Shown: positions 8,070-16,680 of the stretch, one piece after another | Numbering within the stretch: position 1 is the stretch's first letter | Layout of the letters: each line of letters opens with the position of its first letter | Source: Thermoguttaceae bacterium | Lineage (GTDB): Bacteria > Planctomycetota > Planctomycetia > Pirellulales > Thermoguttaceae | Direction: 5' to 3' | Assembly: GCA_025062105.1 (NCBI GenBank) | Contig: JANXAQ010000294.1 | Coordinates: 1 to 38,288 of the forward strand | Length of the DNA stretch: 38,288 nt | Program-made: the position numbers and the translations under genes | The notes under the pieces: model-generated | Told to the model about the DNA's origin: nothing | Database searches by the model: none | What the model saw: the letters and a program-made list of their open reading frames with translations, nothing else

Positions 8070-9707
8070 ATGGCAATCGACTTTCTCCTGCCAGAATTGG
8101 GCGAAAACATCGAGTCGGCTGATGTGGTGAACGTGTTGGTCGCTGAAGGAGACCAAATCCACGCCAACCAAAGTGTCGTGGAACTGGAGACCGACAAGGC
8201 GGTCGTGGAGATTCCGTGCCCGCATGCGGGCCGGGTAGCTAAAGTCCACGTGAGCAAGGGGCAAAAAATCAAAGTAGGTCAAAAGCTGATCACAGTGGAG
8301 CCGATTGGCCAATCCGCTGCTCCGCCAACTGCTGCTCCCTCAGCCCCGGCAGCCGTGGCAGTCGCTGGGCCGGCGATTAGCCCCTCTGCCGCCCCTGCTA
8401 AGCCCTCGGCTCCAGTGGTTCCTGCCCCTGCTAGGCCTTCGGCTCCGGCAGTTCCTGCCCCTGCTGGGCCCTCGGCTCCGGCAGTTCCTGCCCCTGCTGG
8501 GCCTTCGGCTCCGGCAGTTCCTGCCCCTACTATGCCGTCGGCTTCAGCTGTTTCTGCCCCCGCTCCGCTTACCAGTGTGCCAGTAAGTCCCAGTGCTCAA
8601 GTTTCCCCAGCCCCTGGGGCGGTTTGCCCGGTAACCGGGGCTGTGCTGTCGGGCCTCAAACCACCAGCCCCAGAACCTGCTGGTTGGCAGGAAGCAGCCC
8701 CCCAGGCGGCATCGGCATCCATAGTGCCAGAACTAATCCCGGCTGGTCCGGCGGCTCGCCGATTGGCCAGAGAGTTGGGCGTGGATCTGCGCACGGTGCA
8801 AGGAACTGGTCCGCGCGGCCGCATTCGACCCGAAGATGTGCAAGCAGCTGCTGCCCGGCAAATCGCCCCTGGGGCCGTCCCAGTAGCACCTCCAACTGTT
8901 CCCCCTCCCACCCCTTCGGCCAAAACACCCATCGCCCCAGAACTTGCCCAGCCTTGGCAGCCGGTGGTTCCGCCCGGCACTCCTGACAAAGATGCCTGGG
9001 GACCGATTCGGCGAGAACCCATGCCGCGGATCCGCCGCACCATTGCCGCCCAAATGGTCCGCTCCGTCTCCACCATCCCGCATGTGACCAATTTCGACGA
9101 CGCCGACATTACCGAACTGGAAGCCTTGCGCAAAAGCATTCCCCAGGGCTTTTTAGGTCCTGAGGTCAGGCTAACACTTATGCCATTTTTGATGAAGGCA
9201 GTAGCATTGACCCTTCGGCGTCATCCGGCCATGAATGCCTCGCTGGACATGACGCCGGATAATGAACAAATTATCTATAAGGAATATGTCAATATTGGTG
9301 TTGCTGTAGATACACCCCGGGGGCTTGTGGTTCCGGTGGTCCGGAATGTGGATCGGATGACCATTCCAGAGATTGCTCGGGCGGTTGCTGAGGTGGCCCA
9401 ACGGGCCCGCACCGCCCAGTTTACCATCGAAGAAACCCGGGGCGGCACCTTTACCATCAGTAACCTCGGCGCCGTCGGCGGCACCTATAGCACCCCGATT
9501 ATCAACTTTCCAGAAGTGGCTCTGCTCCTAGTAGGCCGATCCCGCTGGATGCCCGTCGTACGCGGCGAACAGATCGAAAAACGCCTGATGTTACCATTAA
9601 GTCTCTCCTACGACCATCGGCTGGTCGATGGCGCCACAGCCGCTCGATTCTTGAACGAAGTGATCGACTGGCTACAAAACCCCGGCAAACTCCTGCTGAT
9701 GGGATAG
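8070..9707 (+). CDS. aceF: Pyruvate dehydrogenase E2, dihydrolipoyllysine acetyltransferase
   Basis: 545 residues from ATG at 8070. An upstream in-frame extension into aceE is rejected because the conserved E2 N-terminus MAIDFLLPELGENIE begins here. Domains in order: one lipoyl domain with the lipoylated Lys43 in ETDKAVVEIP; a long Pro/Ala/Ser swivel linker (about 80-215) with a regular 11-residue repeat; a peripheral-subunit-binding domain (about 223-261, AARRLARELGVDL...GTGPRGRI); and the catalytic acetyltransferase domain, with the active-site motif SYDHRLVDGA (about 513-522). The His and Asp of DHRxxDG are present. It transfers the acetyl group from the lipoyl arm to CoA and forms the core of the complex. 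Only one lipoyl domain is present, against three in E. coli. Confidence 0.97.
   Translation: MAIDFLLPELGENIESADVVNVLVAEGDQIHANQSVVELETDKAVVEIPCPHAGRVAKVHVSKGQKIKVGQKLITVEPIGQSAAPPTAAPSAPAAVAVAGPAISPSAAPAKPSAPVVPAPARPSAPAVPAPAGPSAPAVPAPAGPSAPAVPAPTMPSASAVSAPAPLTSVPVSPSAQVSPAPGAVCPVTGAVLSGLKPPAPEPAGWQEAAPQAASASIVPELIPAGPAARRLARELGVDLRTVQGTGPRGRIRPEDVQAAAARQIAPGAVPVAPPTVPPPTPSAKTPIAPELAQPWQPVVPPGTPDKDAWGPIRREPMPRIRRTIAAQMVRSVSTIPHVTNFDDADITELEALRKSIPQGFLGPEVRLTLMPFLMKAVALTLRRHPAMNASLDMTPDNEQIIYKEYVNIGVAVDTPRGLVVPVVRNVDRMTIPEIARAVAEVAQRARTAQFTIEETRGGTFTISNLGAVGGTYSTPIINFPEVALLLVGRSRWMPVVRGEQIEKRLMLPLSLSYDHRLVDGATAARFLNEVIDWLQNPGKLLLMG
8403..8567 (+). repeat. 33-bp in-frame tandem repeat in the aceF linker (5 units)
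   Basis: Five consecutive 11-codon units (PSAPAVPAPAG and variants) run from 8403 to 8567. The two middle units are nearly identical at the DNA level, suggesting recent expansion. The repeat lengthens the flexible linker between lipoyl and subunit-binding domains. Confidence 0.9.
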
Positions 9708-9825
9708 CCGATGGTAGAAGGCTGATCATAGAAAGCCTTGGCAGAAGGTAGATCGGCAGAAGGTAGAGGCGGACGGCAGATGAGTGAGGACCGATGGCGG
9801 ATGCACAAAACAGAAGAAGGTGCAG

Positions 9826-9908
9826 TATAGAGTATGCAGTATAGAGTATAGAGTAGAGAGTAGAGAGTAGAGAGTAGAGGGTAGAGGGTAGAGGGTAAAG
9901 GGTAGAGT
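9826..9908. repeat. Heptanucleotide tandem repeat (AGTAGAG / GGTAGAG)
   Basis: A run of GTAGAGA then GTAGAGG heptamers follows two irregular AGTATAG units. This is the short tandemly repeated repetitive (STRR) type of array known from cyanobacteria and some other bacteria. It is likely to vary in copy number between strains. Confidence 0.85.
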
Positions 9909-10105
9909 CTACAGTAGCAGTTGGGGTAGGCGTGAATGGGGGGCTGGTTATGGATTGGGCCCCAGCCATAGAAAGTATAGGGAGAGGTAGTTGGGAAAAA
10001 GAGCGGCACACAGAGCCGCTACCGTTAGAAACCGGCTCTCCCCCGGCAGCTCCAGCACAAGTTCGGCCATCGTCTGTTAGTGCGTGGGCAGCAAACAGCC
10101 TGATT

Positions 10106-10128
10106 CTACCAACCTTGTGGGAGATGAG
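10106..10128. repeat. Partial duplicate of the wecB 3' end
   Basis: CTACCAACCTTGTGGGAGATGAG matches the wecB terminal segment at 10181-10204 except for one substitution and one missing base. It may be a remnant of a local duplication of the gene end. Confidence 0.6.
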
Positions 10129-10180
10129 CTACCCGCATCTGCCGGTATGATAGGACCAGGGAGCAACAACGAGCCTGGGC

Positions 10181-11299
10181 CTACCAACCTTGTTGGAGCA
10201 TGAGTTGGACAATCCGCTGGGCGGCTTGGCCGTCGCCGTAGGGATTCCGGTCGATCTGGCAGGCGGCATATTCTTTTGGGTCCAGGAGCAGGCGGCGGGC
10301 ATGGGCGGCAATCTTTTCCGGATCGGTCCCGACCAGGCGGGCGGCCCCGGCTTCCACCGCCTCCGGTCGCTCGGTAGTCTCCCGCATGACTAACACGGGC
10401 TTCCGCAGACTCGGCGCTTCTTCCTGAATGCCCCCGGAATCCGTCAGGATCAGATACGCTCGGTCCATCAGCCAAACAAACTCCGGATAGGGGACCGGCG
10501 CCACTAGATGTACATTGGCAACGCTGCCCAGGAGGCGATAGACCGGCTCCTGCACATTAGGATTCAAATGAACAGGATACAAAAATATATGCTCTGGAAA
10601 CTCCTGGGCCAACTGCCGAATCGCTTGGCAGATGTTGGCCAGCCCCTGGCCAAAGCTTTCCCGCCGATGGCCTGTAATTAGCACCAGACGGTGATCGGCC
10701 AGCATAGGATATTTGGCCTGCCAGTAGGTGGAACGAGGCCGTTCCCGGTTTATAGTGTACAAAAGAGCGTCAATCACCGTGTTGCCCGTTACATGCACCT
10801 GCTGGGGCGGAGCTCCCTCGGCTAGCAGCGTTTGCGCTGCCCTGGGTGTGGGCGCACAATATAGACTGCTGACCAGATCCGCCACCCGGCGGTTCATTTC
10901 CTCCGGCCAAGGAGCCAAAAGGTTGCCTGTGCGAAGGCCTGCTTCCACATGCACGACCGGCACCCGACGGTAAAAGGCCGCCACAGCAGTAGCCATCACT
11001 GTGGTCGTATCCCCCTGGACCACCACACAACTAGGCTTAAGCCGGACCAACACCTCGTCCATCGCCTCGATACAGCGGGCCGTCAAAGAAGCCAGCGTCT
11101 GATTGGGCTGCATCAAGTCTAGATTGACCTCCGGCTGGAGGCCGAAATACTCGACTAACGGAGCCAACATTTCCCGATGCTGGCCGCTCAGGCATACGAT
11201 CGGATCGATCTCCTGCGGCCGAGCCTGGCAGGCATGGACTACCGGAGCCATCTTGATGGCTTCCGGCCGGGTGCCAAAGACTAATAGCGATCGTAACAT
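10181..11299 (-). CDS. wecB: UDP-N-acetylglucosamine 2-epimerase (non-hydrolysing)
   Basis: 372 residues, typical for the family. It interconverts UDP-GlcNAc and UDP-ManNAc in the cytoplasm, supplying ManNAc-derived sugars for surface polysaccharide. Motifs: GTRPEAIKMAPV (9-20), QGDTTT (95-100), HVEAGLRTG (117-125), PEEMNR (132-137), HRRES (211-215), TDSGGIQEEAP (286-296) and RETTERPE (306-313), all in the order expected for the GT-B fold. It is the third gene of a minus-strand operon, 44 bases after the GT39-like gene and preceded by an AGGACGA ribosome-binding site. The start is ATG at 11299. No missing catalytic residue was noticed. Confidence 0.96.
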   Translation of the reverse strand: MLRSLLVFGTRPEAIKMAPVVHACQARPQEIDPIVCLSGQHREMLAPLVEYFGLQPEVNLDLMQPNQTLASLTARCIEAMDEVLVRLKPSCVVVQGDTTTVMATAVAAFYRRVPVVHVEAGLRTGNLLAPWPEEMNRRVADLVSSLYCAPTPRAAQTLLAEGAPPQQVHVTGNTVIDALLYTINRERPRSTYWQAKYPMLADHRLVLITGHRRESFGQGLANICQAIRQLAQEFPEHIFLYPVHLNPNVQEPVYRLLGSVANVHLVAPVPYPEFVWLMDRAYLILTDSGGIQEEAPSLRKPVLVMRETTERPEAVEAGAARLVGTDPEKIAAHARRLLLDPKEYAACQIDRNPYGDGQAAQRIVQLMLQQGW

Positions 11300-11343
11300 C
11301 GGGAAATACTCGTCCTATGTCCAAGAGACACAAAGAGACAAAA

Positions 11344-13044
11344 TTATCCGGATTGCTGGGCTGCTGTCGGGGGGCCAACCCAATAAATCCGGATGACATG
11401 CGACAGTTCGTCGAAGCGACGTCGGCCCACCAGCCCGATCCATTCCACCATCCGATCTGGAATCGCTAGCGGCCCCTCCCACCCATTGCCGCCTAAAACC
11501 ACTAGGCATTCTCCCTCTGGCAATGGTATCCCAGGAGCCCAGTACCGACATTGGGAGCGAAACGGCTGGGGCAAATAATATCGCATCTGCAATTCCATGT
11601 TCGTTAAGATCGGTATCGGCCTGGAAAGGTTGCTTCTTGGGCCAGAAGCTCCGGCTGGGAGGGATTCCGACGTTTTAGGGGAACTTCCATCGGCTGAAAG
11701 CCTCCTAGGGGAGTGCCCGGGTGCCAAATTCCCGGCTACTTGGCTCGGCTGGGACCAAATAGGAAGCCTAGAGATAAAAACATCCTCCTGTAACCATTGG
11801 ACCACCAAGTGGGCGGCTTGGCGATAGTCGTGCCGAGTGCCGTCGATCCAATGGCTGAGCCATTTCGGCACCAGCAGCAAACCCACACAGCCGTACCACC
11901 CCACCAGCAGAAGCCAATACGGCAGCTGAGTGCTGTTTTTCCACCTTTCGGGGGTGGGTTGTCCGGACGATGGGTTTGCCCACCGCAGCAGGCCGGTAGC
12001 CACCGTTTCGACTGCCATCGCACCCGTAATCCATAATGGCAACACCCAAAGCAGACTATATCGAGGATTCCAGATCGGCATTAACTGGGGCACCATCAGC
12101 ACAAAAATCAGTACGGACACTGTGATGGCAGCCCAGACAGCCATCTGCCGACGCTCTTTTTCCACCAGGCAAGCCACGGCACTGCCCATCAGCGCCAACA
12201 CCACGGTCGGCACGCCCACATGGGCAGCAAACGAGGCCCAGGGGGGTGCCCAGGTAAGTCCTGCACCGGTCCAACTACCGGCAATCGGACGCACATGGAG
12301 TAAATAGACGCCGGCGGCCAACAGTCCGGCCAGGCCAGCTCGTAAGGCCACAGGCCCGCTCGCCCCGCCGAAAAGCCAGCCCACCATTACTACTCCCGCT
12401 TGCAGCCCAAAAAGCACAATCACCACATTATGCGTGAAAATAGCCAGCAGGGTAAAAAAGGCTGTTCCCACCCACCAGCCCCAATGCGGGGAACCTGCCC
12501 AGATGGCAAGCTCGGCCAACACCAGCCACAAAAAGGCCATCGTATAGAAGCGGTTCTGCTGGGCTAACCACACCAGCAACATGCTCCCACCGGCCAGCAA
12601 GACCAAACTGGCAGCAAAGATAGTCCCACGCCATTGCCAGCCCCAGCCGTATAGAACCATCACTGCCCCGGCCGCACACACCGCCGATAAAAACCGGGTC
12701 CCCCATTCATCCTGCGGCAACCACCTAAGTAAAAACTTTTGCACAGTGTACCAGACCGGCACCAGCCGAGGAAGCCGAACTACGATGCTATCCGGATCTA
12801 AGACAACCTGGCGAATCTCCGGGTCCAGAAGGCCCATCTCCTCCAGGCTGGAAAGTTCATCCACATCCCACGGCCAATAGCCGAGCCGGTAGAAATACAT
12901 CCCACCGCAAACAATCCCAGTGGTGAGTATCCCTATCCAAAAAGTTCGTCTGCCGGCCTTGGACTTAAGGGGGCTGAAAGTTTGGGCTTCGACCGGAGAA
13001 AAATCCAAGCCTTGGCAGGAGGATGCACCGTTGGCCGATTTCAT
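11344..13044 (-). CDS. Polytopic GT39/PMT-like membrane glycosyltransferase
   Basis: 566 residues. A cytoplasmic N-terminus of about 32 residues is followed by about ten hydrophobic segments, starting with FWIGILTTGIVCGGMYFY. Just after the first membrane segment is WDVDELSSLEE (59-69); an acidic pair in the first extracytoplasmic loop is the catalytic signature of dolichol/undecaprenyl-phosphate-sugar-dependent GT-C enzymes (PMT/ArnT/GT83 type). A C-terminal soluble part (about 430-566) contains a Pro/Ser-rich stretch. It would move a sugar from a lipid carrier to a glycan or protein outside the membrane. It overlaps the preceding GT2 gene by 4 bases (ATGA), and that GT2 would plausibly make its polyprenyl-phosphate sugar donor. 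Acceptor unknown. Confidence 0.8.
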   Translation of the reverse strand: MKSANGASSCQGLDFSPVEAQTFSPLKSKAGRRTFWIGILTTGIVCGGMYFYRLGYWPWDVDELSSLEEMGLLDPEIRQVVLDPDSIVVRLPRLVPVWYTVQKFLLRWLPQDEWGTRFLSAVCAAGAVMVLYGWGWQWRGTIFAASLVLLAGGSMLLVWLAQQNRFYTMAFLWLVLAELAIWAGSPHWGWWVGTAFFTLLAIFTHNVVIVLFGLQAGVVMVGWLFGGASGPVALRAGLAGLLAAGVYLLHVRPIAGSWTGAGLTWAPPWASFAAHVGVPTVVLALMGSAVACLVEKERRQMAVWAAITVSVLIFVLMVPQLMPIWNPRYSLLWVLPLWITGAMAVETVATGLLRWANPSSGQPTPERWKNSTQLPYWLLLVGWYGCVGLLLVPKWLSHWIDGTRHDYRQAAHLVVQWLQEDVFISRLPIWSQPSQVAGNLAPGHSPRRLSADGSSPKTSESLPAGASGPRSNLSRPIPILTNMELQMRYYLPQPFRSQCRYWAPGIPLPEGECLVVLGGNGWEGPLAIPDRMVEWIGLVGRRRFDELSHVIRIYWVGPPTAAQQSG

Positions 13045-13937
13045 GAGTAAGCAATGCCAGGGGATTTAAAGCGGCAAAACCGATGACGGACCAGTAACCG
13101 AAGTGTTCGGCCAATAGTTCGGCCGACCTGCATTTTACTTCGGCCGGCTTTGCGGTCATAACGGAGAATTAAAGGGACTTCTCCACAAATGGCTCCCAGT
13201 TTATGGAGTTTTAGCAACAGTTCCACCATGCAGGCAAAACCGGCTTCGCTGACCAGGCCATCGCCATATCGGCCAAAAGCTTCCTGGAGCAAAGCGGCCC
13301 GGTAGGCCCGATACCCACAGGTATAATCCCATACACTGGGAATGGGAAACACCAGGCGGAACAATCGGCTGGCTGCCCAACTGAAAAAGCGCCGGATCCT
13401 GGGCACCCCAAGTACTCTGGCGCCCGGTTGATAGCGGGAAGCAATCACCAAATCCCGCCCCTCTCGAACGGCACGGATCATCGCCCCCATTAGCCCGGGC
13501 GGATGGGTATTGTCGGCATCCATGGTGATAATTATGTCCTGGGGGGCGGCGTCGGCGGCTGCCAGCCGAAGACCGTCCGCAATGGTCCGGCCTAGGCCCT
13601 GATTTTGCGGATGCCGTTCGATCCGGATGGGCATTTGATCCTGCCGGGCCAGGGCAATGGCTACTGTTCCGTCCTGACTGCCATCATCCACCAGGATGAC
13701 CTGATAAGGGAAGTTTTCTTCGGCCATGGTTTGGGCGATGCCGTCCAACAAGGGGCCGAGATTTTCTTCCTCGTTGTAAGCAGGCAGCACCACGAAGATA
13801 CGCCGAATCGGGGGAGATATAGTACCACTTTTGGCTGTAGAGTAGGCAAGTTGAGGCTCTTTTTCCCTATTTTCAGGGGGTGTCTCTCCGGACCAGTTCC
13901 TAGGCGAGCTTTTCCCCTCCGGAGATACCTGACTCAT
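13041..13937 (-). CDS. GT2-family glycosyltransferase, polyprenyl-phosphate sugar synthase-like
   Basis: 298 residues. After a variable tail of about 45 residues comes a GT-A domain: VVLPAYNEEENLGPLLDGI, VDDGSQDGT (83-91, nucleotide binding) and TMDADNTHPP (from 138, the DxD-like metal site), then the family tail. It resembles dolichol-phosphate mannosyltransferase (DPM1)-like enzymes, which load a sugar from a nucleotide donor onto a polyprenyl phosphate. There is no long C-terminal membrane pair, so it is probably soluble or peripheral. It is the first gene of the three-gene operon with the GT39-like protein (4-base overlap) and wecB. Element A2 ends only about 40 bases upstream of the start, so the promoter lies within or beyond that element. 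Confidence 0.88.
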   Translation of the reverse strand: MSQVSPEGKSSPRNWSGETPPENREKEPQLAYSTAKSGTISPPIRRIFVVLPAYNEEENLGPLLDGIAQTMAEENFPYQVILVDDGSQDGTVAIALARQDQMPIRIERHPQNQGLGRTIADGLRLAAADAAPQDIIITMDADNTHPPGLMGAMIRAVREGRDLVIASRYQPGARVLGVPRIRRFFSWAASRLFRLVFPIPSVWDYTCGYRAYRAALLQEAFGRYGDGLVSEAGFACMVELLLKLHKLGAICGEVPLILRYDRKAGRSKMQVGRTIGRTLRLLVRHRFCRFKSPGIAYS

Positions 13938-13977
13938 GAGGGCTTTCCTTTTTTTTGGAACTCTATTTTCTTCCCTA

Positions 13978-14229
13978 TACTTTCTGAAAAATCACTCTTT
14001 AGGGGGGAGGGTATTGAGCCTGCTCAACTGGAGCGCCTATTCACGATGGGAATTTCCAACTTCGAAGCCCCGCCTGAAAACCCTACCAAAATGGCTCCTA
14101 GGAATTTATGGCCTTCCAACACCTTAGGTTGCTAGCCATCCGAATGGGCCTGGCTGGCCCCCCTGGAAACTAAGGCGGAGCCAGAGCAAGTTTCACCCCC
14201 AGAAAGGGGAACTTTTTCAGAAAGTACAG
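13978..14229. mobile_element. Family A element, copy A2, with 10-bp direct repeats
   Basis: Starts TACTTTCTGAAAAAT, ends TTTTTCAGAAAGTACAG (inverted), 252 bp. A perfect 10-base direct repeat TTCTTCCCTA flanks it at 13968-13977 and 14230-14239, a good candidate target duplication. It lies immediately upstream of the glycosyltransferase operon. Confidence 0.8.
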
Positions 14230-14239
14230 TTCTTCCCTA

Positions 14240-14431
14240 ATATACCCTATAAAATCTGCTTGACCTTCCTATAAAATCTGCTTCACCTTGCTTTATAAGT
14301 AGGTAGCCCCCAAACTCGATGGTCCAATCTTCGGAACTCTTTATGCTACCGAAAGCTAAGATCCAAATCTCATTTGTCCACCTAATTTCCTATTCTAAAA
14401 TATTGCACCAAGTTAGGACATTGCCCCTAAG
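14240..14431. other. AT-rich spacer before the C-D-C array
   Basis: No gene. It contains a tandem-like duplicate of TATAAAATCTGCTT(G/C)ACCTT near 14250-14290. Its right end is the CTAAG pentamer at 14427-14431. Confidence 0.5.
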
Positions 14432-14579
14432 CTCGACTTTTGCCATTTTTGGCATCGCCCAGGACGGGCAAAGCTCTAAGTCCATATAAATATTGCAGTT
14501 AGGAAATTGGGTGAGCAAAAAGAGGTTTCGCCGTAACTATTGGAGGCAAACCAGGTTAGGGAAAATGGCAGAAGTCGCA
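14432..14579 (+). mobile_element. Family C fold-back element, copy C1
   Basis: 148 bp, ends CTCGACTTTTGCCATTTT and AAAATGGCAGAAGTCGCA, flanked by direct CTAAG (14427-14431, 14580-14584). Inner arms and the loop GGAAATTGGGTGAGCAAAA match the other C copies. Confidence 0.85.
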
Positions 14580-14584
14580 CTAAG

Positions 14585-14737
14585 AGGCTGTCTGAAAAGA
14601 AATTTTGGCGCCCTTGGCTGCCAGGTTGTTGCCCCCACCAGGAGGCACTACAGCCCAGGATTTGAGCACCTTGGCTACCCAGAACCTTCACCGGCCGTTG
14701 GAAAAGGAAGACTGGGTACCTCCTTTTCAGACAACCT
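14585..14737. mobile_element. Family D-type element (variant interior), copy D1
   Basis: Ends AGGCTGTCTGAAAAG and CTTTTCAGACAACCT, a near-perfect inverted repeat. It is flanked by the CTAAG pentamers it shares with C1 and C2. The termini match family D but the interior differs from D2-D5, so it may be a subfamily. Confidence 0.75.
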
Positions 14738-14742
14738 CTAAG

Positions 14743-14890
14743 CTCGACTTTTGCCCATTTTGGCTTCTGCCTAGCAGAGGACTGTTCTAAGTCCTTGTAA
14801 CTATTGGACTTAGGAAATTGGGTGAACAAAGGAGAGTTTCGTTGTAACTGCTGGCACTAAAACCAGTTAGGGAAAATGGCAAAAGTCGAG
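14743..14890 (+). mobile_element. Family C element, copy C2
   Basis: 148 bp, ends CTCGACTTTTGCCCATTTT and AAAATGGCAAAAGTCGAG, flanked by CTAAG at 14738-14742 and 14891-14895. Same orientation as C1. Confidence 0.88.
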
Positions 14891-15045
14891 CTAAGGGATC
14901 TAAAAATACCAAAGATCGAGCAAAAAGAGATACTGCAAATTGTGTGAAAAAATTTTGGCTACAATATATAGTGTGTCCAAAATCTCCTCTGGCTTATCCT
15001 GAAGATTCTCGCGGAGGCCTTTCTCCTGGGGGATATTGCTCTCAG

Positions 15046-15174
15046 TTTGACTTTTGCCAATTTGGGCCCCGCTCTGCACGAAGCATGCTCAACTGCCTGC
15101 GCAAATAATATGAATGAGGGAAGATATCGCCGTAAGTCCATGCCAGGTTAGGAAAATCGGCAAAAATCGTGCGG
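15046..15174 (+). mobile_element. Family C element, copy C3, diverged
   Basis: Left end TTTGACTTTTGCCAATTTTGG-like preceded by CTCAG (15041-15045). The right end GGCAAAAATCG is degraded, and the interior is shortened to about 129 bp. Right boundary approximate. Confidence 0.6.
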
Positions 15175-15301
15175 AATAGCTTCTCGGAAAAATAATAGCA
15201 ATTTGGCTTGCTCCCCTCTGGAAGTAGTGGCCGCCTTTTGCGATAATACATAAGGGCAAGGCCGCAGGGAATTTCCAACACTATATGCGGGAGGAGCCGT
15301 C

Positions 15302-16162
15302 ATGAGTGGGCCTGGTCGAAAAGCTTTTACCCTGGTGGAACTTCTGGTCGTCATTACTATCATCGGGATGTTGATGGCGCTATTGTTGCCAGCGGTGCAA
15401 TCAGCACGGGAAAGCGGACGTCGCGCCAGTTGTCAGAATAACCAACGCCAACTTGCCACGGCCTTGCTGATTTATGTAAATGATCAAGGCCAATTTCCAG
15501 GCTATCGGAACCGAATCGCTTTGCCCAATGCGACCAATTATGTGGTGGGAAATTGGGTGGTTCCGCTTTTGCCTTCGTTGGAGCGGGCAGATCTATATCG
15601 AAACTGGCAAACCGGTACCACCACAGCCGTATATTTGAAAGTGTTAGTCTGTCCGAGCGATCCACCGGATACTACCACCCAACCTTGGCTTTCCTATGTA
15701 GCCAACTGCGGCCGACCCGACTCCAACCTGGTAGAACCAACCAGTACGCCTCAGGCAAATGGAGTATTTTTTAATCATGATGTAACGATCTCTGCTACTT
15801 CTCGGCCGCCGACGATGAGCTTGGATTATCTGAGCCAAAATGATGGTGCTGCTACCACCCTGATGATTTCGGAAAATATTGATGCAACCTATTGGACCGA
15901 TATCAATGAGGTGCAGGTTGGCTTCAATTGGGAACCGACCGATTCGTTACGGGTCAACGTTCCTAACGCTCGAGGCACTTATCCGCGGCCTTCTTCCTAC
16001 CATCCGGGTGGGGTGATTGTTTCCTTCTGCGATGGGCATCAGCAGTTCCTAAGGGACAATATTAGCCCTGTAGTTTATAAGCATCTGATGACGCCGAACA
16101 GTGCGGCGGCGGCAGCGGCGGCCGGGCAATCTTGGCCCCCGTTAAGTGAGGGCGACTTTTAA
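15302..16162 (+). CDS. DUF1559 pseudopilin-like protein
   Basis: 286 residues with a class III prepilin N-terminus: a short basic leader, then [30 protein letters not shown], with Glu13 as the +5 residue. Cleavage would fall before Phe9; the -1 residue is Ala, not the usual Gly. The C-terminal H-P-G-G-V...F-C-D-G block ([18 protein letters not shown]) is the DUF1559 signature. These proteins are hugely expanded in Planctomycetota and are thought to be pilin- or type II secretion-like surface proteins; the function is unknown. The ATG at 15302 follows GGAGGAG. The gene is isolated, with repeat arrays on both sides and no secretion genes nearby. Confidence 0.95.
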   Translation: MSGPGRKAFTLVELLVVITIIGMLMALLLPAVQSARESGRRASCQNNQRQLATALLIYVNDQGQFPGYRNRIALPNATNYVVGNWVVPLLPSLERADLYRNWQTGTTTAVYLKVLVCPSDPPDTTTQPWLSYVANCGRPDSNLVEPTSTPQANGVFFNHDVTISATSRPPTMSLDYLSQNDGAATTLMISENIDATYWTDINEVQVGFNWEPTDSLRVNVPNARGTYPRPSSYHPGGVIVSFCDGHQQFLRDNISPVVYKHLMTPNSAAAAAAAGQSWPPLSEGDF

Positions 16163-16448
16163 AACTCTTTCGGCTCCTCATTTTTTCTCTTTCCCCTTCT
16201 TTGTGGGTAAAAAGGGCAATCGCCTGCGCCTTTTCCGAAGGCGAGCGGCAGACGAGCTCAGGATTTCCTGGTTCTGTACCGGCCTACGAGGATCACCCGA
16301 GGCTCTGGGCAAAGAAAAGCTTTCAGTCCCGATCTAAGTCGCCCAGGAAATGGAGGCCTTTTGAAGGCTCTGTCCTTAATTTTGTAGGGATTTCTATTCT
16401 GCTCTGTTTCGACCTCGACTTTTGCAATTTTGGGCCTTGTTTTGGAAG
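16163..16448. other. Intergenic, partial C end only
   Basis: No gene. A truncated family C left end (CTCGACTTTTGCAATTTTGG) lies at 16414-16433, immediately before the full copy C4. The rest is unremarkable. Confidence 0.5.
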
Positions 16449-16596
16449 CTCGAATTTTGCCATTTTTAGCTTCCTCCTGGAGGGGAAAAGTCCTAACTTC
16501 TTGTAAATATTGGAGTTAGAGAATTGGGTGTACAAAAGGAGGTTTCGTCGTAACCCTTGGAAACAAAAGCAGTTAGGAAAATTGGCAAAAGTCGAG
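16449..16596 (+). mobile_element. Family C element, copy C4
   Basis: 148 bp from CTCGAATTTTGCCATTTTT to AATTGGCAAAAGTCGAG. The apical region reads ACAAAAGGAGGTTTCGTCG. A further C fragment (loop region only) follows at about 16628-16677. Confidence 0.88.
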
Positions 16597-16680
16597 TGGG
16601 AAGAGCAATGTTCTACATCCTTGTTCTATTGGGGGTAGGAAATTGAGTGAACAAAAGTAGGTTTCCTCCTAACTACGGAA

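Larger units (their letters stand above)
9708..10180. other. Convergent spacer between aceF and wecB, low-complexity
   Basis: No gene is supported. It holds a heptanucleotide microsatellite (9826-9908), a short hairpin (AGAGCCG 10012-10018 pairing with CGGCTCT 10033-10039, no T-run) and a degenerate copy of the wecB 3' end (10106-10128). Reverse frames here translate to repetitive STLYPLPSTLYSLLST-like strings, which are repeat artefacts. Confidence 0.7.

Noticed and set aside
14427-15174. CRISPR-like array
   Set aside because: The repeats are long, inverted-ended and of different families, with no short constant repeats, unique spacers or cas genes.
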